Positions 1 through 4,630 of a stretch of DNA of 7,189 nt are shown here, piece after piece (position 1 is the stretch's first letter; each line of letters begins with the position of its first letter). The DNA comes from Desulfobacteraceae bacterium (GTDB taxonomy: Bacteria > Desulfobacterota > DSM-4660 > Desulfatiglandales > Desulfatiglandaceae). A program made the position numbers and the translations under genes. The stretch is from contig DAOWOF010000118.1 in NCBI GenBank assembly GCA_030642205.1, forward strand, positions 1-7,189, read 5' to 3'. Below the pieces are notes generated by a model. The model did no database searches and was not told where the DNA came from. It saw nothing but the letters and a program-made list of their open reading frames with translations.

Positions 1-3
1 CTA

Positions 4-28
4 GTACAGTATAAAATTTAAAGTTTCG
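4..28 (+). repeat. IS630 terminal inverted repeat, transposase 3' side
   Basis: This 25-nt end matches the reverse complement of 1199-1223 at 21 positions, with the first 12 (GTACAGTATAAA) perfect. The transposase stop codon at 18-20 lies inside this repeat, a compact layout common in insertion sequences. Confidence 0.9.
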
Positions 29-710
29 GGTAAAGCCGTTTCAGTTTAATGCGAGCATCTTTTGTCCGAAATTGCCAATCAATATCGGAATGTTTATTAT
101 TTCGATCTGTATTCCACGCATCCACTTCATTTCTCAATTTATCAATATCAGCAATTCGCTCGGCAAGGCATTGTCGTTTCAAAACACTGAGTTCAATTTC
201 TGCAACATTCAGCCAACTGCCATGCTTCGGCGTATAATGTATTTCCAGCCGTTCTGATAGGCGCCTGGCCTCAGCAGGAGAAAATGCTGTATACAGCGAA
301 GCCGTATTGTGAGTGTTCAAGTTATCCATTACTAAAACCACTTTGGTGGCATCAGGATAACGCGCATCAAGCATCTCCTTTATGAAATGAGCCCAGTCTA
401 TTCGCGTACGACGCTCAGTAATCTTCACTTTACGCATTCCCCCAAGAGGTTCGACTTCCATGAAGATGCTTGCTACTCCATTCCGAACATATTCATCATC
501 AACCAATTTGGGATGGCCTGGCGCTGCAGGAACAGGATCATGAACCTCACCAATTAGCTGAACACTTGACTCGTCCATACAAACAACTGGAAAATTAGGA
601 TCATAAGGTCGTGCATAAACCTCGATCACATCTTCCATCGCCGCAACAAAAGTTGCGTTTTGGTCAGGTGGTATTTTCCAATATTTGCTTAGGTGAGGCT
701 TAATTTCATT
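18..710 (-). CDS. IS630 transposase, ORF B (DDE catalytic half, by -1 frameshift)
   Basis: This is the catalytic half of the transposase, which cuts and joins DNA at TA targets. The frame is open from 722 down and joins ORF A at 710, reading NEIKPHLSKYW, an expected IS630 transition. The first ATG in this frame is at 638 but has no good ribosome binding site and would lose conserved sequence, so it is probably internal. Counting from that ATG, the acidic triad is D22 (CMDES), D105 (VMDNLNTH) and E147 (GSWLNVAEIE), with E149 a less likely alternative. The fused protein would be 377 residues with the triad at about 193, 276 and 318, near the family's usual size. No stops or deletions are seen. 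Confidence 0.88.
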   Translation of the reverse strand, partial: NEIKPHLSKYWKIPPDQNATFVAAMEDVIEVYARPYDPNFPVVCMDESSVQLIGEVHDPVPAAPGHPKLVDDEYVRNGVASIFMEVEPLGGMRKVKITERRTRIDWAHFIKEMLDARYPDATKVVLVMDNLNTHNTASLYTAFSPAEARRLSERLEIHYTPKHGSWLNVAEIELSVLKRQCLAERIADIDKLRNEVDAWNTDRNNKHSDIDWQFRTKDARIKLKRLYPKL

Positions 711-1150
711 TTTTTTAAAATGTTACATACTGTCATTGGGGAAACGGTTTCCACTATTTTCAATTCGATTAGTTTCTCAGCCAACAAACGCACGGTCCAT
801 CGGACTTTTCCTTTTGGAGGGTCTGAACAAGCCAACGCTAAGAGATGTGCTTCAAATTCTCCTCCAAAGCGAATTTCTCTCGGTGGCTTTACTCTCTTCT
901 TTCGCTCAATGGCTGCCGTTAGGCCTTCTTCGACAAACCTTTTTTTTAAATGCTCAAGACTACGAGTGGTTACTCCTACAGCCTCTGCCACTGTTTGCAC
1001 TAACCATTTAGGACCATCGTCACCGGCATCGAGCAAAAGCAACGCCCGGGCATACAATATAGTTCGAGCTGCCCTTTTCCCCTTTGTTGAGATTACCTCT
1101 AAATCTTTCCGCTCTTCTTTTGTCAGAGTCACTTTGTATCGTGGCGCCAT
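689..1150 (-). CDS. IS630 transposase, ORF A (DNA-binding half)
   Basis: This is the N-terminal 153 residues of an IS630-type transposase, which binds the inverted repeats. Residues about 33-72 form a helix-turn-helix (VAEAVGVTTRSLEHLKKRF), and about 116-147 look like a second winged-helix unit ending in NILKK. The ATG at 1150 is preferred because AGGAGG (1156-1161) sits 5 nt upstream. An in-frame ATG at 1192 would add 14 residues but lacks such a site and moves toward the IS end. Read in its own frame the gene stops at 689-691, soon after eight A. The homologous continuation (NEIKPHL) is in the -1 frame, so full-length transposase needs ribosomal slippage. ORF A alone might act as a binding-competent regulator, which is inference from other two-frame insertion sequences. 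Confidence 0.9.
   Translation of the reverse strand: MAPRYKVTLTKEERKDLEVISTKGKRAARTILYARALLLLDAGDDGPKWLVQTVAEAVGVTTRSLEHLKKRFVEEGLTAAIERKKRVKPPREIRFGGEFEAHLLALACSDPPKGKVRWTVRLLAEKLIELKIVETVSPMTVCNILKKMKLSLT
709..716 (-). other. Probable programmed -1 frameshift site (A8 run)
   Basis: On the minus strand the zero-frame codons are TTA AAA AAA ATG, giving the classic slippery heptamer A-AAA-AAA (716 to 710) inside a run of eight A. A one-base backward slip turns NILKK-MKLSLT-stop into NILKK-NEIKPHL and on into the catalytic domain, preserving the expected family sequence with no gap. That exact join argues for programmed slippage rather than a random mutation. I did not find a clear downstream stimulatory hairpin. 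Confidence 0.75.
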
Positions 1151-1155
1151 ATATT

Positions 1156-1161
1156 CCTCCT
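1156..1161 (-). promoter_or_regulatory. Ribosome binding site of transposase ORF A
   Basis: AGGAGG lies 5 nt before the ATG at 1150 and decides that start over the upstream in-frame ATG at 1192. Confidence 0.8.
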
Positions 1162-1198
1162 GTTTTGAGGAAAATTTTACCACACAAGTCACATAATA

Positions 1199-1223
1199 CG
1201 AAGTTTTAACCTTTATACTGTAC
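1199..1223 (-). repeat. IS630 terminal inverted repeat, transposase 5' side
   Basis: Partner of the repeat at 4-28. Mismatches fall at repeat positions 13, 14, 20 and 21. It lies about 50 bp upstream of the transposase start codon, where the element's own promoter is expected; I did not identify a clear promoter there. Confidence 0.9.
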
Positions 1224-1232
1224 TAGGGTATC

Positions 1233-1271
1233 ATTATACTATTCAGTGGATATTCACTGAATAGTTATAAT
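1233..1271. repeat. Near-perfect inverted repeat next to the IS
   Basis: The inner arms CTATTCAGTG (1239-1248) and CACTGAATAG (1255-1264) are perfectly complementary around the 6-nt loop GATATT. The pairing continues with ATTATA (1233-1238) and TATAAT (1266-1271) after a single unpaired T at 1265. Sixteen base pairs with one bulge exceeds chance, but no T-run follows on either strand, so it is not a standard terminator. It starts 10 bp outside the IS end. Confidence 0.7.
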
Positions 1272-1335
1272 ATAAGATAAATTGATTTGTGATTCGAGGT
1301 GATTAATCCTGCTTTTGTCCTTTTCCAAAACAGAT

Positions 1336-1364
1336 AAGCGAGCAAAAAGTCAGCGCGCTTTTTT
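1336..1364 (+). terminator. Terminator-like hairpin, plus strand
   Basis: AAGCGAGC (1336-1343) pairs with GCGCGCTT (1353-1360) at 7 of 8 positions (A-G mismatch at 1341/1355) around a 9-nt loop, followed by TTTT, giving six T at 1359-1364. It would stop transcription running rightward into the 3' end of the peptidase gene. No rightward gene is visible before it, since the IS genes run left, so it may serve a gene that lay left of the IS insertion point. The stem is short and the call is tentative. Confidence 0.35.
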
Positions 1365-1371
1365 ACTCTGC

Positions 1372-1396
1372 GATGGAGGGTTGTCATTCCTCCGTC
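1372..1396. repeat. Small hairpin GATGGAGG / CCTCCGTC
   Basis: The 8-bp arms (one T-G wobble) enclose the 9-nt loop GTTGTCATT. Neither strand has a following T-run, so terminator function for the peptidase mRNA, which would enter from the right, is not supported. It also explains the apparent GGAGG just before the minus-strand ATG at 1387. Confidence 0.4.
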
Positions 1397-1460
1397 ACTT
1401 GAAATAAATTCAAATGGTTCCGCGCGCCCAGACAAGCCCTCGGCCTGCTAATGGATTAGT

Positions 1461-4379
1461 TTAAAGAACTTTAGATGTTTTAAGCCAATCAGGTTGAATC
1501 GTCTCAATCTTTTTAAATGTGGATGGTGAACCTAATATTTTCACTTTATATGAATCCTTTATTTTTTCTAATAAATCAGCAAAAGATTTAAAATCATCAG
1601 CTTTAGTATTAAGGATTTCATCTCTCATCTCTTGGCGAAGCTTGTCTGTATCACCAGTCAAAAAACGTGTCATTGAAAAATAACCTTTGGCGTCCGGTAG
1701 ATGATAGCTGTCAAGAACGCCTATTGTGCCTATGATGCTTTTGGCTAATTCATTATTATTAAGCTTGAGGTCATAAAGAAATTGAGTGCTTTGGTCAAAG
1801 ATATCAAGTGTTTCAAGATGGTTAGGGTCACGATATGAAACAAAAGACAAAATCCCTGACATCCTGTCAAGGAGACAAAAGGCACCATAGGCGCCTCCCT
1901 GAACCCTGACCTTATCCCATAACCAGGAAGTTCGAAGATAACGGGTAACGACCAGGAATGATCCATGGAATTGATACTTGTCCTGATAGAGATTCATCCC
2001 TTTGCCAACATAGTTGACCTGGCTTGGAATACTGAACCCTTCAAAGGGCAGAGATGTTTTCATGTGCCAGTCTATAAAGCTGGAAGGCGTTTGAGGCAGC
2101 ATATCTATTAATTCGTATACTTGTTTTTCAATAATAGGCCAATTTGATTGATCTAAGGTTATATTAAATAATGCGCCATGAGAATTAATAATGGTCTTAC
2201 GGATATTTTCCAGGGCGTTTAAAACACTTGGCCAATCTTTATCTATGGTTTTTATAAGGTCTCTTAGAAAGAAAATGTAGGAAATGCCCTCCATCTGTTC
2301 GGCAGTCCAATGCGCCTCGCCATAATGGGAACGCAGGCGAAGATTGATAAAGCTATGACCGCCTGGAATCAAGCTTTTTTCCATGCGGGATTTTTCTTCA
2401 AGCACCATTTGACGGAAACGCGTTTGATTGTCGAATTTAACATTAAGAAGAATGTCTTTCAGGATATGGGTTAATTCCTCAAATTGAGATGGCATTGCTT
2501 TGGCTCTAAGAAAAATCCATGGGGCGCACGAGCTTGCGTCCTTTACTGAAAAAGCGTTTGTTAACGATCTGATTCCACCGGTTTTACAATTTATTCGTTT
2601 GATAAGCTGGATATAATCTTCACTGGTTGTTCCCATCTCAAGAAGCGCGCGGCCAAAGAGCGGAAGGTAAGGAATATATTCCTGGGACAAGCTGTGAAAG
2701 TCAAAGCCGACATCAAGATAGATAACACTGTTAGAAAAGATATCATGCAGTAAAATTCGAGCGCCATTATGATTTCGGATTGATATTGGAATGTCTGTAT
2801 TCTTTTTATCAAGGTCGGAAAGTTTCAAGACTGGAATTGTTGCCAGATCTTCAGGTGAATCAGGTTTGTTCTGGAGATCCTTTAATTCGCTGGTATTTAT
2901 CATCAGCTTTTTTAGTTCTTGATCGGACAGGTCTTTTTTGACCTGTGCAAGCTGCTTTTTCTCTATCTCCTCCATCCTTTTTTCCATGTCCGGATCAGGA
3001 TTAAATATAATAACAGATCGATGATTATTATCTATAAAGAAGCGTTGCAGCATTTCTTCAAAAACAGGTTGATTGGCGGCTATACTTGCTTTAATTACTT
3101 CCAGTGGTTCTTCAAAACATAAAATAGACATTGGATCCCCTCCATAAAGCCATGTGCTTAATGATCTTAGCATAAGAAGGAGTCCCCTTGGGTAGGCGCC
3201 AGAATTGTTTTCGCGTAATTTGAATTCAATGGTATTTACAGCGGCTTCTATGGTTTGAGAATCAATGCCATTGCGGACCAGGTTTTTAAGCGTATCAAAG
3301 ACTAATCCTTCAATTTGTTTGGCTTTAGAGATGTCAATGCCTTTTAGCCCGGTGGAGAAAGACATCTGTCTAAGCTCGGTTTCAAGACCGGAGCCTGCCA
3401 GGTCCTCACCCAGTCCTGAGTCAATCAGTGCCTTACGGAGAGGCGAAGCCGGCATGCCAAGCAGGATATATTCAAGTATTCTAAGGGCAAAATTGGTGTT
3501 AATTGCAGTTGTTTCAGGTAGTAACCAGTTGATGGTGAGCATTCCCTTAAGATTTTGTTTAGCATCCTGGCCTACCATAAAGGGATATTGAAGGTATTTT
3601 GGCGTTTTAAAGGGTGGTTGCAAAATAATATTTGAGTCAATCTTGATGGGTTCAAAATTTTCAAGATAATTATTGGCTATTTTAAGCCTTTCCTCGGGAT
3701 TGTCATTGCCATAAAAGAAGAGCCTGGCATTTGAGGGGTGATAGTATTTTTCATGAAATCCTTTGAATTGCTCAAAAGAAAGGTTTGGGATTGATCGGGG
3801 ATCTCCACCTGAGTCCAGTCCATAAGGATTGTCAGGGAATATGGATTGGGTTGATTTTTCTGAGAGAACATTATCCGGAGAGGAATAAGCGCCCTTCATC
3901 TCGTTAAACACAACGCCTTTATAGGTGATTGGACTGTTTAAGGATTCAACTTCATAATGCCAGCCCTCTTGCTGAAAGATAGAAGGAGTAATTTTGGGAT
4001 AAAAAACAGCATCCAGATAAACATCTATTAGATTATAAAAATCCTGTAGATTTTGGCTGGCAACAGGATAGCAGGTTTTATCGGGATAAGTAAAAGCATT
4101 GAGGAAAGTGTTAAGAGAACCTTTGATCAGTTCAACAAAAGGTTCTTTGACAGGATATTTTTTGGAGCCGCACAGGACAGAGTGCTCAAGTATGTGGGCA
4201 ATGCCGGTAGAATCCGTAGGAGGCGTACGAAAACTAATTCCAAAAACCTTGTTCTCATCGCTATTAATAAATGATAGTAATTCCGCTCCGGTTTTTTCAT
4301 GCTGAAATAGTTGCCCCAGGGTATTAGTTTCTTTAATTTGCTGCTCATTTTTCAGTTTGAAGCCATGGGCGTGTTTCAT
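1461..4379 (-). CDS. PreP/falcilysin-like zinc metallopeptidase (M16C family)
   Basis: This is a 972-residue, apparently full-length peptidase of the presequence-protease type, which encloses and degrades unfolded peptides rather than proteins. The inverted zinc motif HILEH gives ligands H62 and H66 and catalytic base E65. E160 in FNEMKGAYS is the third ligand, 94 residues on, the long spacing typical of PreP rather than pitrilysin. Two M16 halves are joined by a charged helical linker around 463-510 (EKRMEEIEKKQLAQ), which in the family acts as the hinge of the chamber. In the C-terminal half R825 and Y831 (RVQGGAY) match the family's substrate-binding pair. There is no signal peptide or membrane segment, so a cytoplasmic peptide-scavenging role is likely. 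The start is set by AGGAGG 5 nt upstream. It is divergent from nrdJ across 251 bp, and no functional link is evident. Confidence 0.95.
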   Translation of the reverse strand: MKHAHGFKLKNEQQIKETNTLGQLFQHEKTGAELLSFINSDENKVFGISFRTPPTDSTGIAHILEHSVLCGSKKYPVKEPFVELIKGSLNTFLNAFTYPDKTCYPVASQNLQDFYNLIDVYLDAVFYPKITPSIFQQEGWHYEVESLNSPITYKGVVFNEMKGAYSSPDNVLSEKSTQSIFPDNPYGLDSGGDPRSIPNLSFEQFKGFHEKYYHPSNARLFFYGNDNPEERLKIANNYLENFEPIKIDSNIILQPPFKTPKYLQYPFMVGQDAKQNLKGMLTINWLLPETTAINTNFALRILEYILLGMPASPLRKALIDSGLGEDLAGSGLETELRQMSFSTGLKGIDISKAKQIEGLVFDTLKNLVRNGIDSQTIEAAVNTIEFKLRENNSGAYPRGLLLMLRSLSTWLYGGDPMSILCFEEPLEVIKASIAANQPVFEEMLQRFFIDNNHRSVIIFNPDPDMEKRMEEIEKKQLAQVKKDLSDQELKKLMINTSELKDLQNKPDSPEDLATIPVLKLSDLDKKNTDIPISIRNHNGARILLHDIFSNSVIYLDVGFDFHSLSQEYIPYLPLFGRALLEMGTTSEDYIQLIKRINCKTGGIRSLTNAFSVKDASSCAPWIFLRAKAMPSQFEELTHILKDILLNVKFDNQTRFRQMVLEEKSRMEKSLIPGGHSFINLRLRSHYGEAHWTAEQMEGISYIFFLRDLIKTIDKDWPSVLNALENIRKTIINSHGALFNITLDQSNWPIIEKQVYELIDMLPQTPSSFIDWHMKTSLPFEGFSIPSQVNYVGKGMNLYQDKYQFHGSFLVVTRYLRTSWLWDKVRVQGGAYGAFCLLDRMSGILSFVSYRDPNHLETLDIFDQSTQFLYDLKLNNNELAKSIIGTIGVLDSYHLPDAKGYFSMTRFLTGDTDKLRQEMRDEILNTKADDFKSFADLLEKIKDSYKVKILGSPSTFKKIETIQPDWLKTSKVL

Positions 4380-4384
4380 ATTGT

Positions 4385-4390
4385 CCTCCT
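4385..4390 (-). promoter_or_regulatory. Ribosome binding site of the M16C peptidase
   Basis: AGGAGG on the minus strand lies 5 nt before the ATG at 4379. It confirms that start and that the protein begins MKHAHGF without a signal peptide. Confidence 0.85.
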
Positions 4391-4488
4391 GAAAGTTTGG
4401 TTTTAAAAAAAATATTTATAAATTTTGATTATGGTAAAAAAAATCGAGAAAAAGAACAAGAGATTCAATATATTATAGAACTGAAATT

Positions 4489-4504
4489 TCTCTTTATATT
4501 GTAT
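4489..4504 (+). promoter_or_regulatory. Putative NrdR box 1 (upstream)
   Basis: TCTCTTTATATTGTAT agrees at 12 of 16 positions with the NrdR-box consensus as I recall it (ACACWATATATWGTGT). The right half is better than the left. It starts exactly 32 bp, about three helical turns, before box 2, the kind of spacing known for paired NrdR boxes. NrdR is the nucleotide-sensing repressor of ribonucleotide reductase genes. Its gene is not in this window. Confidence 0.6.
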
Positions 4505-4532
4505 TGCAAATCATTACAATATACTATATATT
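4504..4532 (+). promoter_or_regulatory. Probable sigma70-type promoter of nrdJ
   Basis: TTGCAA (4504-4509, 4/6 to the -35 consensus) and TATATT (4527-4532, 5/6 to the -10 consensus) are separated by 17 nt. The -35 abuts NrdR box 1 and the -10 lies in box 2. Transcription would begin near 4539-4540, giving a leader of about 90 nt that includes the terminator hairpin. A weaker alternative is TTTACA (4544-4549) with CATAAA (4569-4574) at 19 nt, which would start inside the hairpin and bypass it. Confidence 0.5.
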
Positions 4533-4536
4533 GTAT
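4521..4536 (+). promoter_or_regulatory. Putative NrdR box 2 (promoter-overlapping)
   Basis: ATACTATATATTGTAT agrees with the recalled NrdR-box consensus at 14 of 16 positions, including the C and G of the two half-sites. It covers the proposed -10 hexamer of nrdJ, so binding would block transcription. Local AT-richness inflates chance matches, but site quality, the paired 32-bp spacing and the position before a ribonucleotide reductase gene agree. Confidence 0.7.
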
Positions 4537-4553
4537 TTTAATCTTTACACATC

Positions 4554-4594
4554 AAATCTGGGAGCTTGCATAAAAATGCTCCTCAGATTTTTTT
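4554..4594 (+). terminator. Intrinsic terminator inside the nrdJ leader (possible attenuator)
   Basis: AAATCTG plus GGAGC (4554-4565) pairs with GCTCC plus CAGATTT (4578-4590), giving 12 base pairs with one bulged T (4583) around a 12-nt loop, and seven T follow or overlap the stem end (4588-4594). It fits a Rho-independent terminator on the plus strand only; the minus strand lacks a T-run. The nearest left gene is transcribed away, so the transcript it would stop is that of nrdJ itself. It ends 24 nt before the ribosome binding site. Confidence 0.85.
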
Positions 4595-4618
4595 ATATCT
4601 TATTTGATCCTATTTTAC

Positions 4619-4625
4619 AGGAGGG
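4619..4625 (+). promoter_or_regulatory. Ribosome binding site of nrdJ
   Basis: AGGAGGG lies 5 nt before the ATG at 4631. It decides this start over the in-frame TTG at 4604, which would place this site inside the coding region and add only nine non-conserved residues. Confidence 0.9.
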
Positions 4626-4630
4626 TACTC

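Larger units (their letters stand above)
4..1223 (-). mobile_element. Complete IS630-family insertion sequence (1220 bp)
   Basis: The element is bounded by inverted repeats (12 bp perfect, GTACAGTATAAA, 21/25 overall). TA lies directly outside each end (2-3 and 1224-1225), with C at 1 and G at 1226. Removing the element and one TA restores CTAG, the known preferred target of IS630 elements, which duplicate TA on insertion. The only genes inside are two overlapping minus-strand transposase frames, so the element's own 5' end is at 1223. Ends, DNA-binding domain and DDE residues all look intact, so it could be active if frameshifting works. Only one base of the left host flank (C at 1) is visible, so what was interrupted on that side is unknown. 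Confidence 0.93.
1227..1460. other. Intergenic stretch without a convincing gene
   Basis: This 234-bp stretch separates the IS from the peptidase stop codon. It has an AT-rich IS-proximal half and a GC-rich patch at about 1415-1449 (CCGCGCGCCCAG, CCCTCGGCCTGC) unlike either side. It contains inverted repeats at 1233-1271, 1336-1360 and 1372-1396. On the minus strand one frame stays open from 1447 to a TAA at 1265-1267. Its only ATG (1387) would give a basic 40-residue peptide starting MTTLHRRVKKRADF, but GGAGG lies just 1 nt from that ATG, too close for normal initiation. I do not recognise the peptide. The stretch may be a decayed mobile element or dispersed repeat. Confidence 0.5.

Noticed and set aside
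1151..1192. Longer transposase ORF A starting at ATG 1192
   Set aside because: AGGAGG with 5-nt spacing precedes ATG 1150, and the extra 14 residues do not look like transposase sequence.
693..1196. Plus-strand 167-codon open frame opposite transposase ORF A
   Set aside because: It mirrors the transposase gene on the other strand, has no recognisable motif and no ribosome binding site.
3265..3591. Plus-strand 108-codon open frame inside the peptidase gene
   Set aside because: It is antisense to a well-supported M16C gene and has no family features.
4472..4477. Perfect minus-strand -10 hexamer TATAAT as the peptidase promoter
   Set aside because: The position 17 nt upstream reads AATATA, not a -35, and TATAAT is expected by chance in DNA this AT-rich. 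A peptidase promoter must lie in this spacer but I cannot place it.
4489..4536. CRISPR-like array from the repeated TATATTGTA units
   Set aside because: The units are only 9 nt, one is inverted, and spacing is unequal; an operator cluster explains them better.
4604..4630. TTG start adding nine residues to NrdJ
   Set aside because: It has no ribosome binding site of its own and would place the strong AGGAGGG site inside the gene; the ATG at 4631 has ideal spacing.
4380..4630. Cobalamin riboswitch before the B12-dependent nrdJ
   Set aside because: The leader is too short and AT-rich, and no B12-box-like conserved sequence is visible; the terminator hairpin alone is not enough.
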